Assembly: GCA_013400115.1 (NCBI GenBank)
Contig: VXBP01008676.1
Location: forward strand, 1-64,000
Reading direction: 5' to 3'
DNA length: 64,000 nt
Origin: Rhinopomastus cyanomelas
Taxonomy: Eukaryota; Chordata; Aves; Bucerotiformes; Rhinopomastidae
Position 1 is the stretch's first letter. Each line of letters begins with the position of its first letter. A model generated the notes under the pieces. The model was not told the origin of the DNA and searched no databases. It saw only the letters and a program-made list of their open reading frames with translations. Of the stretch, positions 11,726 through 22,577 are shown piece by piece. Made by a program: the position numbers and the translations under genes.

Positions 11726-14700
11726 GGTCAAGAAGTACAGGCACAAGGTAAGCAAGGTTTTTGTACACCAGTAACTAAAAGTCCACCACTGGCTAAATAC
11801 CTCTAGCTCACCCCTGCAAGCTGCAGGTGTTCCAATGTTTTCAAAAGCATCAGTTGGGTTTTCTCTTTTCAATAAGAAGCAAATTGGAGTTTGATGATTT
11901 TAACAAGTTCTCTACTTATGTTGGTAACTTTGACTTCAGAGTCTGCACAGCATATTGAAGAATGAATCCTCTCATCACATAATAATAAAAATAAATAAAA
12001 GCTGCTAAAAATACATTGAAAAAGACCGAAGTTTGCCAGCAGAATTCCCACCAATGTACGTACCTGCTGACTGCAACAACAGAGGAAAAAAAAAATCAAT
12101 CCCTCAATGAAATGCTGTAGCACAGTCATGAAGAACTTTCACTGTGTGTATGAGAACTCCGTTAACGCTACTGCAGGCTGTGCTCATGCTTGAAAAAGAT
12201 GCATTTCACTTTAACAGGCACATACTGAGGCAGGGCAAAATCAGAAGGCAAAATTTCTTCCCAGCACAGGGACCACAAACAAAGGACTTTTTACAAAGCA
12301 CTCAATGGTGTCTTTTTTGGCAGTTTTAACTCTTCACGCTCAGGTAAATCTCTAGAAACTGAAAGGGCTTGGCTTTTGAGTATGAGATGATGCATTCTTT
12401 GGACACATCTCCTTTTCCAAGTCTTCATCTTCAAAATGGTTACCATACGTAACACGCTACCTAGCATACTTCCTTTAAACTTTGCTCAACTACAGAAAAT
12501 GTGTGTTTACATAAATATTAATTAAACCTACACTGCATACACTGAAACACCTTCAAAGGTATTGTATAGAAATGTAAAATTGCTGTGGTTCTTGCATTAA
12601 TTTTAAAAACATTTCAATGATAATAAATTCATTTTAGAAAGAACAGGAGAAATATTACAACACATCACTTAGAGCTTAACTTCTTTAATGTAACTCTTGT
12701 TTCAATTTATATTCATTGCCTCTGGTCCCTCAACATGCTGTTGGAAAGAGCCTGGTATTAATAAGAACACTAAACTGTCACAAGTACAGAAAAATATTAG
12801 CTTTTCCTCTCAATTCAGATTTAAAAAGTAGACTGCAGAAAGAGATGGCTTGTCATTCTTCCTTAAGAAAGGCTTTTCTGCTATTTTGTAGGAGCAGATT
12901 TATCAAGCTGATAAGCAGAATGGTAAGACAAAAGGCAATAAAAATGGGTGTCAAAGAAGGGAATCTACAAATGAGGAAAAACGCAGTTATCAGTCACTTT
13001 CAAATAACCTAATAAGAAGAATTGAGGAGTAGTAAAGAAACCAGAAATCACTTTCTCCCCTCCTCCCAAGCCATTCACAACATCAGTTTTCAGTGCTGTA
13101 ATTCTTCAGTGAGTCCAAGGGTATATTTGCATTTTGCTTAAGGTTTTAAGGTTAAAATAAAGTTCTGACAGGGGTGTCTTATGCAAAATAGAGACCTGTA
13201 CTTTCAACACTCTTTTTGTTTTCATTCTCCAGACTCTTTCCATTGGAATGCATCTCTCTAAAGAGTATGCCCACGAGTAGAGGTTGAAGCAAGCTGGTTT
13301 GAGACAGACAAGTCAGAGGCAGAACATATCAGCATTTGCAAAAATAAACAAGATTGTAACAAAGCAGAGATTGACCCGCTGTTCTTCAAGTACACCATGG
13401 GCTGAGTGAGAAAGACTTGATTTACATTTGCACTAACAGGGCTTTGGGTTGGATACCAAAAAAACCCTTTCTAATGCTCAGGATGCTTGAACAGTGGAAG
13501 TTACAGAATTCCCCATGCCAGAATTGACCACCACATTAGACAAACATCCGTAGTGCAAGTGCCTCTCTTCAGAAGTGCCCAAAATCATGGACCTTTCCTA
13601 AGGTTCCACTCTCTCCTCCACAGGAGGTTTAATTTTGCCAACCTAGATGCTCCTGAAAGAGTGAAGGTCACCTATACTCGAATGATTAAAAAGTATTGAC
13701 ATCCCAAAACATCTTTGAGTCTAGGTGTACCTCACACATAGACTAAATCGATAGGTGAATACCTTCACAATTACGTCTGTGAGATATCTACAGTGGCTCT
13801 TGTAATAAGTACACAATTATTAAACAAAACAAACCTCTCAGAAATTGTACTCTCGACTCCAATTCCAAGTCCTGGAAAATTAGTGAAGGTTGTGGGAAGG
13901 CATTAACAAGTATCAGTGGAAAAAACACTTTAAAAATGCAAGTACCACTAGATTGCCTAAGCACAAGCAAAAGATAAATACCCTGCAAGATAAATACAAG
14001 TAAGTCAACAGCAACCAAAAAAGCAACGACTTCAAGACAGTTTTGGACTGTTTTTTAAAATATAATTCCCAGACTCACAAACACTGCATCACAGCTTAGT
14101 CTCTCTCATTTACACACTGTGAACCTAAAACTAATCTAATTCTAATTGCCATGGCAACAGGAGCAGAGAAACAAAATCCCTTGGTGTCCCACAGAAACAG
14201 GACAAAAAATAACCTGTACATTGACACAGCTACCAGAATGCATTAGCAGTTTGCAATTGTTATCTCATTTTAAGCTCTATGGTGAGCTTTTTGGTTTTTT
14301 AGTTGTATTTCTATGAAATATGTTCCATCCTCATTGGAAATCTGCTTCTTTTCACATCTGTTATTTGTGGAAGTGACCAACAATGATTACTGAGGCACAG
14401 CATTACACTCTAAATATTTTTGTAGTAATCTGGTTAATCCAAAAGGTATCTTTTTCCTTTGACATACACAGGAAAACAAGGGCTGATGGAACACTTATCA
14501 ATCAGAATAATCTATTCTCCAATTGTGAACAAAGATCAAACGCTCTGTATTCATTACTCTTCCAAGCAGTTTAGATCTTTTCTGCTCCACTTCTCTACAA
14601 TATACAAAAACTGTATCAAAAGCAACGTAGAGGGATTTAGGCATTAAGTAGAAAGCTGGTATGTCAGGGGTTCACAATCCAGTCTAAATTCTAACCTAGT

Positions 14701-17700
14701 TTTTATTAAGCACATTCACAGAACATGTTACTACCTTCTTTTATACGCCCCATCATGTAATCTGTGAGCATTTCATAAGGCAAATAGCCATTAGCATTAA
14801 GACTATTTAAGCAGAAAGGAAACCAAGCAACCTCTGTGTTTTAAAATATTAGATCAAATATTAAATACAAAGATGACTGAAGATTGAGCTCAATACCTGC
14901 TGTTCCATAGGTGAAGAGCTTTAACTCAGAATAAGATCAATTAAGGCATACGTAACACATAACATAAGCTTTTCTGGCAATTTCCATCGAGGACAATTCC
15001 CCAACATGAAAACAAAGCTCCTCCCAACAGATCTTGAGCACCTTTCTTCTAGAAGGATCTATGAAGGGATCGAAAGAACACTATTGCCTTTTGTTTTTTT
15101 CAAATCAAAAGTGCAGAGATCTGTTGTCCATACGGGCTATTCAACATCTCAGACCTGTTCCGGGTAGCTTGATCCTTCGAAGAAGAAAGATTTAACTGAG
15201 CCAGCAGCCAAAAGTTTACTTAAAATGCAGCTAACCAAAGAAATCGGTGACATTAGAGGCAGGCTGTCTCATGTATTAGATTGCTATACAGGTATTGTAC
15301 ACTCATGTTAATGTTTTCTCTTCTGAACGTTTATTTTCTCGATCTTCATGTGCAGAGCACACAACAGATTGCAAAGATGCTTTCTATGAGGGAACAAACC
15401 TTCAAGTCTAGGAGTACATTGAATTTCCTTTCTAAAAACATCAGTTCTTTCAAAATTCTTTTAAAATACATTCCACTTCTTGAAGTGCTGAGAATGTGAA
15501 AACTTTTTCCATTTCAGTAACAAAAGATTCCATGATTTTTCCCATTACAGAGATACTGCCCGGCTACAAGGACTTCACTTGCAGAATTAACACTCCATGC
15601 TTCAGTTACCAAAAAAATTAAATTATTATATCCATCAGGTTACCGTGACAAATACTGATTAATTTATTTAGACATTTCCTAATCTATTTTCACACCAACC
15701 TTGACTTGTATCATTCACTCAGTACAGACTATTAGTCTAAGTTCCAGCAGCATTAGGAAATCACTGATTAGATTTTTGCTAGTGGGCTCTTTCAATAATT
15801 ATAACAATGAAGACTGGGATTGCCTTAAATAAGTGAAATGAGACAATGGCTCTTTCAATTACTGACACAATTCCTCAAGGGATGAAAGCTAAGGGGCACT
15901 GTAAAGTGATCTAAACATGAAAACAACAGTATTTTCTTTGCCTCAAACTCAGAAGGGCTTCAAAGCGCAGATAAAACATAGTGCTTCTGCTTATCACTGG
16001 AACATCATCTGCCCCAGTCAGGAGCACAATTAGTGATTCACTTCAGGGTCATGTTCCAGGTCAAAGAAAATGTTACGGATGCACAGACTGAGGCTAGAGA
16101 CAGAAAGGGGCAGAGTCAGTATCAAATGGTCCTAAAACAGTATGTCCACCCTTAACCTTCTGCCTTTTGTCACACTCCTGGTGAAAGCTGACCGCTGTAT
16201 GTTATCACCTTCTCTAAACCACCCTGTCCACGTAGCATCCAGAAACCATGGCCAAAACCATACTTAAAAGAGAAAGGACAAATTTCTTAACAAAAGCTCT
16301 ATATTTAAGTAGAGGGATCACATATGTGTTCTCAAGCACAACCACTTCCTTAACTAGCTTATTTCTTCCAAATTTACTAACCAAGAAGGATGAGAAGGGG
16401 CAAATGTAGCCACTCTTTACCTCCGCCTGGTCCTCTCCAGTCTAGATGCCACAGAACAGAAATCCAGGTGCCATCAGCAGCAACTGGTTTACATTTCAGC
16501 TCAGAAAGGTCTCAGCTCTTGATGCTTCACTGTTTTAAGCACCCAGCCATGCTCACTCAGTTTAATGCTGCAAGTGACCATTCAGCCACAACTTGCTCTC
16601 ACTTTACAGAAACTCTTTCTCCACTGGAATATTAAGTCCCAGGTGTCCAAAGGTTTATTCCAACCTGACTCCAAGGGCAGGGCTTCTATCAAATTTAATG
16701 GACACCTTCTGTTGAGACTAAGAGGAAAAATATCTTGTAGTCTCAGAAGAGGAGCTGTGCATTTCCATGCACAGCTGCTAGACTCAAACACTTTGTTCTA
16801 ACCATTTGATCCCAAGGGTTAAAGAATCATTTGACATCACAGGAAACGCAGACTTGCTGAAGCTGCAGCTTCCCACTGCAGCTTTAATGGACAAATAAAA
16901 GCTGCACTGTGCAGCTGTATTGTCACAGGAGGAGGAAGCAAGTGCACAGAAAAAAGGTTATTCACATCGAAATGTTAATCATGGTTGCTAACAAAGACTA
17001 CAGATTAACTAGCACTGCATATCAACCTCAGTGGTAGATCCATCACCACGACCAAAAGTCACAGTTTAAATTAACTTCACACAGTACAGCCATTCACATA
17101 GGGGTGTTAGGCTGAGCAGCAACAGATTCTCATGGGACTAAAAACTACTTTACTTCAGTTTAGTTAAGCTGTGCAAACAAAATCTTATGCTTTGTTTTAT
17201 TTACAAAGTATTCTTCTGGGGAAAGAAACTTTTTCCATACATTCCATAACCACAATGAAATCTAGTGAACGCCAACAGTTCTGCTGCTTCTCCACTCCAC
17301 AGAAACACTTTGCTCTTTCTGTCTTAATTAAGCCACATCTGTATCCCTGTACTTTGCATTCAGAGGAACAGGGAGCAGAACTGATTTAGATTAGGGCTAG
17401 ATTAAGATGTGTTCAGTGTGTTTATTTTTTTCCAGTTCCCTGTTATGGTAACATGACTTAAGAACAACTAGCAGAAACTTTAAAACAACTGAAGTATCTT
17501 CTGAGACATCACAATAGCTTAATACAAATATTAAATGGACTGTACTCAAACATGACCATTTTCCAACTTAATCTCACAGATGTCTTCTTTTTAACAAATG
17601 CCAGGGTCAAAGAAGACAGAGTACATCAAACTTGCTAAGATTTCAAAGCCTGTCAGAGCCTCTTTGGTTTGTTTCACTTGTCTCTGATTGCCTGCAAAAA

Positions 17701-18689
17701 GCACACAAAGCAGCTTTGAAATCACTGTGCCAGGAGGATTCCCACACTCTCCATGTCCGCATTAGTGCAACCTGACCGACCACAGACTCAACAAAAGAGG
17801 AAGGTACTGTCACTCAGAAAAGAAAGTTATGTCCTCGCTTTTGCTGTCTGCAATACTTTATTCATTAACACAGGACAAAATGAAAACAAGATGGGCAGAC
17901 TACTTACTTGCAGGTGATTTACATGCAGTCTGGAAAAAGAGTAAGAACATAAGATTCCTGTATTTTCACCACGACATTGCAAACTTGAATTTGTACACCA
18001 AAGTAGATTTGCCATTTAGATCCCATCTCAGTCTGATGCTTTTGAAATTTAGCTCTCAAAATCCAAACCAGAATGTGATGGTATCCATCATATAATATGG
18101 ATGGTATCCAGGATATAAGGTATTCTTCTTTTCCAAAAAAAGGTCAATTAACTAAATGTTAACCTTATAAAAAGAATAGGCTGCTAACTTTGCACTGAAT
18201 ATCTGTTTCTACAACTAGCTTCCCACTTTAAACTGTCTGGAGTTACCATCTCAGAAGAAAAATATTTATTTGCAAGCTGGAGAATGCTGAGAGATGGAGC
18301 CCTTCAAACACTCATCTGGGCAGCAGCAGCTTCACTGGTTTTTTCTTTCTCATTTCTCTTCCACTGATAAATTTGAAAGGAAAACAAAGCCAATGATGGT
18401 TGCTTCAACTGAGAAAACTGGCTTTCTAGCAGTATGAAACAGGCTGAGGACCACACTGAAACTTTCTGATTAATTGAAAAGGAAAACATAAACTACATTT
18501 GATTTCACCAGAGCAATTAATCTTCATGCCTGCCTATCTTAAAAATAGCCTGAAAGACATGATTTCCCAGTTTTCTGCAGTATCTTCACAGGGTCATGTT
18601 TTTTCAGAAGAGCTGAAATTACAATTTTGAGTGAGCTGGTTAAAAAATGACTAGTAAATTCTGTACTGAGTAAAACTGAAATTGCTAAA

Positions 18690-19035
18690 GATCACACAAT
18701 CACAGAACATTAGGGATTGGAAAAGACCTCGAAAGATCATCTACTCCAATCCCGCTACCAGTGCAGGATCACCTAGACCAAGTCGCACAGGAATGTATCC
18801 AGGCAGGTTTTAGAATTTTCCAGAGAAGGAGACTCCATAATCCCCCTGGGCAGCCCCTTCCAGTGCTCGGTCACCCTCACTGGGAAGAGTTTCCTTCTCA
18901 TATTTATGTGGAACCTTCTGTTTCAGCTTACACCCACTGCCCCTTGTCCTATCACTAGATGACACTGACAAGAGCCTGGCTCCACCCACCTGACACCCAC
19001 TCTTCATATATTTATAAACATTGATGAGGTCACCC
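18690..19035 (-). mobile_element. CR1 3'UTR and terminus of the long element
   Basis: In reverse orientation this shows 'cacagaacattagggattgg', 'aaaagacctcgaaagatcat', 'ctactccaatcc', 'gcaggatcacctagaccaag', 'gactccataatccccctggg' and 'tgaggtcacccctcat'. The low coordinate end is the true CR1 3' terminus. The block is contiguous with the RT segment above it, which implies an internal deletion of the rest of RT and the ORF2 C terminus. Confidence 0.85.
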
Positions 19036-19036
19036 C

Positions 19037-19330
19037 TCATCCCTTCCCTTTGGTGAAGTCATGCTGTCTGTCTCTAACAACCTTCTTGTCCTTGATGTGC
19101 CTAGAGACAGCATCAAGGATAAACTGTTCCATTACCTTTCCTGGGATGGGGGTGAGGCTGACCGGTCTGTAGTTATCTGGGTCCTCCTTCTTTCCCTTTT
19201 CGAAGATTGAAGTGACACTTGCTATCCTCCAGTCCCTAGGCACCAATCCTGATCCCCATGACTTAGCAAAGATGACGGAGGGTGGCCTAGCTATGACTTC
19301 TGCTGTTTCCCATAGCACACGCAGTAACAT
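19037..19330 (-). pseudogene. CR1 ORF2 reverse transcriptase N-terminal segment, truncated
   Basis: The open frame of 97 codons contains SGLVPRDWRIASVTSIFEKG, then DPDNYRPVSLTPIPGKVMEQ and a following helix ending near QHDFTKGKG. These are the classic RT blocks upstream of the catalytic palm (DW---V-PI-KKG, NYRPVSL, K--E). The palm's YADD-type motif is absent because the frame runs straight into 3'UTR sequence. It cannot encode a working polymerase. Confidence 0.88.
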
Positions 19331-19339
19331 CCCATTGGG

Positions 19340-20071
19340 ACCTATGGATTTATGTACATCCAGTTTGCTGAATTGATCTCTAACCCAGTCTTCATCAAAG
19401 AGGGCAAACTCCTCTTTTGTCCCAATTTCCTCTGGGGCCTGATATCAGGACAGCCCCCAGAAGTATAGACAGAGGCAAAGAAGGTGTTCAGTATCTCTGC
19501 TTTCTATGTATCTGTCTCCAGAGCACCCACCTCATTCCGCAGGGGGCCTACACTGCCACTAGGTTTAGTTTTACCTGCAATCCATTTGAAGAAAACCTTC
19601 TTGTTGCCCTTGGCTGCTCTTGCAAGGTTTAATTCCAAGGAGGCCTTGGCTTTTATAGTTGCGTCCCTACATTCTCTTACCAGAGCCTTATAATCACCCC
19701 GAGTGGCCATCCCCTCCTTCCATGACCTATAGACTTTCTTCTTCCTCTTCAGTTTGCTCAGCAGCTCCCTGTTTAACGACTCAGGTCTTCTGGCTCCCTT
19801 CCTTGACTTCTTTCCTGTTGGAATGCTCTTTTCTTGGGCCTCAAAGAAGTGGTCTTCGAATGTTAACCAGCTATCTTGGGTCTCTCTACCTGCCAGTACC
19901 CTGTCCCATGGGATCTGCCAGTACCATGTCCCACGGAATTTCCCCTAGCAATTGCTTGAAAAGGACAAAGTTGGCCCTCCTAAAGTCCAAGGTTGTGATT
20001 CTGATAGATATTCTGTTCCTACCACATGAGATACTGAATATGGAATTACATCATGGGTCACAGAGCAGCAA
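19340..20071 (-). pseudogene. CR1 ORF2 linker between endonuclease and RT, decayed
   Basis: Fragments of the ORF2 linker are readable on the minus strand. One at about 19504-19710 contains YKALVRECRDATIKAKASLE and then NKKVFFKWIAGKTKPSGSVG, followed by a conserved-looking leucine-rich part. Near 19945-20050 another frame gives ITTLDFRRANFVLFKQLLGE. The pieces lie in different frames with stops between, so this is decayed coding sequence. Confidence 0.8.
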
Positions 20072-20348
20072 GAGCTGTTAACAGATAATGCTGCAGCAGA
20101 TAACACTCCCAAACCATTGTATGTCACAGGTGCTTTGATGTGCAGCTTGCTTAGTGATAATAGCAGGTAATTAGCAGGAGAGAGATAGTGTTTAGAGGAA
20201 CTGTTAGCCAATCACTGTTATTTTAAAGCACGTATCGAATCATATATAAGGAACTCTTGTATGTCTAATAAACGAACATCCTGCTTGTATCAGGCAGCAT
20301 TCTCGTTTCTCAATCGAAGCTCCTCTCCTACTGGGCTCCTCCTTTTGC
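20072..20348 (+). mobile_element. LTR-like insertion inside CR1 ORF2
   Basis: About 275 bases interrupt the CR1 match and resemble nothing in CR1. On the plus strand the insert has a retroviral LTR promoter layout: a CCAAT box at 20208-20212, a TATATAA at 20243-20249 and an AATAAA at 20267-20272, 18 bases after the TATA-like box. The order and spacing resemble avian retroviral LTRs. It can be bounded as TG at 20076 and CA at 20312 or 20349. I could not find matching target-site duplications, and the CR1 flanks are not contiguous: part of the ORF2 just after the endonuclease seems missing. It is probably a solo LTR of an endogenous retrovirus. No viral genes are present. Confidence 0.55.
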
Positions 20349-20991
20349 ACTGGAAGAACCTCCTGGATTGTGGGTGGCTGGCTGAGTAGGTCTTCCAGCA
20401 AATGGCAGGGTAGTTAAAATCCCCCATGAGAACCAGGGCCTGTAGCTGTGAGGCTGCTGTCAGCTGCCTGTAGAATGCCTCATCAACTACCTCGTCCTGA
20501 TCTGGTGGCCTGTAACAGACACCCACAGCAGTGTCACCCATGCCAGCCTGCCCCTTAATCCGCACCCACAAACTCTCAACTCTCTCTTCATCTGTCCCTG
20601 GACAGAAGTCAACGCATTCCAGTTGCTCTGTCACGGAAAGAGCAACCCCACCACCCCGCCTTGATGATCTGTCCCTCCTGAAAAGGACAAAGCTGTCCAT
20701 GACCACACTCCAGTCATGCGAGCTGTCCCATCATGTCTCTGTAATTGCTACCAGATAATAATCACCTGACTGGACACAGATTTCTAACTCCTCCTGCTTG
20801 TTCCCCACTTCAAATCTAGTTTAAAGTCCTCTGAATAAGCACTGCCAACTCCTGCGCCAGAACCCTTCTTCCCCTCTGAGATAAACCTCTCCCAGTTGTA
20901 CCCATCAGATCTGGTCTCTTACAGAACCAGTCGTTAAAAAAGCCAAAGCCCTGTCTGTAACACCACTCTTGTAGCCAGGCATTTATGGACT
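20281..20991. repeat. 711-bp exact duplicate, copy 1
   Basis: This copy is identical, as far as I can read, to 20993-21703, from which it is separated by one undetermined base at 20992. It covers the end of the LTR-like insert, the CR1 endonuclease and the C-terminal part of CR1 ORF1. See the findings: an unmerged contig overlap is more likely than a real tandem duplication. Confidence 0.95.
20290..20808 (-). pseudogene. CR1 ORF2 endonuclease, copy 1 (broken)
   Basis: The frame at 20290-20706 contains RSSRRGGGVALSVTEQLECV, then VESLWVRIKGQ, VGVCYRPPDQDEVVDEAFYR and LVLMGDFNYPAICW. These are the AP-endonuclease motifs of CR1 ORF2 (GGVAL, SLWV-IKG, YRPP, GDFN-P--CW). Just upstream (about 20707-20808) the N-terminal part reads EICVQSGDYYLVAITET and is then cut by a TGA where the family has tryptophan. 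At the other end the frame leaves CR1 sequence and enters the LTR-like insert. Confidence 0.88.
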
Positions 20992-20992
20992 N
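20992..20992. other. Single undetermined base (N), assembly seam
   Basis: One 'n' occurs at 20992, exactly between the two identical 711-bp blocks. It is the only ambiguous base I noticed in the window. Confidence 0.97.
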
Positions 20993-21703
20993 CTGCTTGT
21001 ATCAGGCAGCATTCTCGTTTCTCAATCGAAGCTCCTCTCCTACTGGGCTCCTCCTTTTGCACTGGAAGAACCTCCTGGATTGTGGGTGGCTGGCTGAGTA
21101 GGTCTTCCAGCAAATGGCAGGGTAGTTAAAATCCCCCATGAGAACCAGGGCCTGTAGCTGTGAGGCTGCTGTCAGCTGCCTGTAGAATGCCTCATCAACT
21201 ACCTCGTCCTGATCTGGTGGCCTGTAACAGACACCCACAGCAGTGTCACCCATGCCAGCCTGCCCCTTAATCCGCACCCACAAACTCTCAACTCTCTCTT
21301 CATCTGTCCCTGGACAGAAGTCAACGCATTCCAGTTGCTCTGTCACGGAAAGAGCAACCCCACCACCCCGCCTTGATGATCTGTCCCTCCTGAAAAGGAC
21401 AAAGCTGTCCATGACCACACTCCAGTCATGCGAGCTGTCCCATCATGTCTCTGTAATTGCTACCAGATAATAATCACCTGACTGGACACAGATTTCTAAC
21501 TCCTCCTGCTTGTTCCCCACTTCAAATCTAGTTTAAAGTCCTCTGAATAAGCACTGCCAACTCCTGCGCCAGAACCCTTCTTCCCCTCTGAGATAAACCT
21601 CTCCCAGTTGTACCCATCAGATCTGGTCTCTTACAGAACCAGTCGTTAAAAAAGCCAAAGCCCTGTCTGTAACACCACTCTTGTAGCCAGGCATTTATGG
21701 ACT
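20993..21703. repeat. 711-bp exact duplicate, copy 2
   Basis: This is the second copy of the block at 20281-20991 (offset 712). It starts in mid LTR-like sequence ('ctgcttgtatcaggcagc') directly after the N, and continues beyond 21703 into unduplicated CR1 ORF1. That is what a contig end overlapping its neighbour would look like. Confidence 0.95.
21002..21520 (-). pseudogene. CR1 ORF2 endonuclease, copy 2 (broken)
   Basis: The sequence is identical to the copy at 20290-20808, including the premature TGA at the tryptophan position upstream of the VVMDSFVLF segment. The same endonuclease motifs are visible (GGVALSV, SLWVRIKG, VCYRPPDQDE, GDFNYP). The lack of any difference between the copies argues against an old duplication. 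Confidence 0.88.
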
Positions 21704-22300
21704 GAGTCCTTCTATTCCAGCTCATGTCCTCACCCCAAAATGAAAGTAATGAAGAGAGTCAACTGTGCATATTGGGTCTTCAGTTCCCTTCAGGAACAAG
21801 CCTCCAATAAATACTATCCTTCTCTTCTTCTTTGTGGAAGAGGCTGTCATATCACTGGAAGACCTCTCTGATTTATGCAACTGTGCTAGGACCTCCGGAA
21901 TAGGTTGCCTATCCTCTATATCCCTATTAGACTGGTTGTCTTCCAGTAGGGGCTCATATCTATTTCCAAGTGGCACCTGGGGAGGTGAGGCAGGTTTCTG
22001 CCACGGCCTTACACTTGCCTCCATTCATCCCTTCTACTTGGGATTCTGTCTTCCATCTGAGAGGTGCAGGATACAAGGGCCCTTTGATTCTGGCTGGTTT
22101 TGGCTCTGTCCAACTGCGGAACCTGGCTCCACCAGTCTGTCTCTATTTCAGCCTCCCTAATGCTCCTGAGCCTTTGTACTTCCACTTGTAGCTTTTCAAG
22201 ATCATCTTGCAGCATGCCACTTGGTCACGCAGATAATCTACCTGCTCACACCATACACATACCTCGTGGCTAGAGGCTGCTCTGTTGCTCCCCTCAGCCT
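21528..22300 (-). pseudogene. CR1 ORF1 (coiled coil plus esterase-like region), broken
   Basis: ORF1 is spread over three frames on the minus strand. The first part carries a Cys motif (CVWCEQVDYLRDQVA) and a coiled-coil stretch with LEKLQVEVQRLRSIREAEIE then DWW. The next part (to 21722) has PLGNRYEPLLEDNQ and a GDSL-like start that has changed to IGGLFLKGTEDPIC. The last part (21528-21725) has INAWLQEWCYRQGFGFFNDW and LSQRGRRVLAQELAVLIQR. CR1 ORF1 normally has a GDSL esterase core between these parts; here most of it is deleted and the catalytic serine and histidine motifs are lost. Confidence 0.8.
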
Positions 22301-22577
22301 GAGTATGACTTCCAGTTTCGCTGCGTTTAAAGCTCCTGATGTTCCACCACACCACGTCCCTTCTTGGCTTTACCAGCAAGAGGTTCCAACTTTTATCAGA
22401 CCCCTCTTTCCTCCCTCGAGGTTCCCTGGTTAAGAGGACCGCCCAATCACGTCAAAAACCTCAAGAAATAGCATTCAGTGACCTGCTCTGGCTCTGTCAC
22501 TCCGCATGGTCTGAGTACAACTTCCGGTTTCACCGCATTTAAAGCTCCCACTGTTCCACCACACCGTGTCCCTTCTC
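22278..22577 (-). repeat. Tandem segment in the CR1 5' leader
   Basis: Two diverged copies of an ~88-base segment lie at about 22278-22365 and 22489-22577 (period about 212). Shared blocks include 'acttcc[a/g]gtttc', 'gc[g/a]tttaaagctcc' and 'gttccaccacacc' followed by 'gtcccttct'. They sit at the 5' end of the long minus-strand CR1 and so fall within, or just ahead of, its promoter/leader region. Confidence 0.8.

Larger units (their letters stand above)
18690..22577 (-). mobile_element. Long rearranged CR1 LINE (ORF1, EN, partial RT, 3'UTR)
   Basis: This is the longest CR1 copy in the window, on the minus strand. From its 5' end it shows a leader with a tandem duplicated segment (about 22278-22577), a broken ORF1 (about 21528-22300), an ORF2 endonuclease (about 21002-21520, repeated at 20290-20808), an EN-RT linker (about 19340-20070), an RT N-terminal segment (19037-19330) and the CR1 3'UTR and terminus (18690-19035). 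Most of the RT is missing: at about 19035-19045 the RT frame joins directly to 3'UTR sequence. An LTR-like insert interrupts ORF2 at about 20072-20348. Stops and frameshifts show it is not active. Confidence 0.92.

Noticed and set aside
14659..14690. Second hAT-like end ('tcaggggttcacaa')
   Set aside because: No matching inverted terminus and no 8-bp duplication nearby; a short motif match is expected by chance.
18068..18120. Local repeat of 'atggtatcca'
   Set aside because: Only a short diverged pair in AT-rich sequence; no structure beyond what low complexity would give.
20290..21418. Two identical endonuclease frames as evidence of a tandem CR1 gene duplication
   Set aside because: The exact identity plus the single N between them fits an assembly overlap better than a biological tandem duplication, so no biological claim is made.
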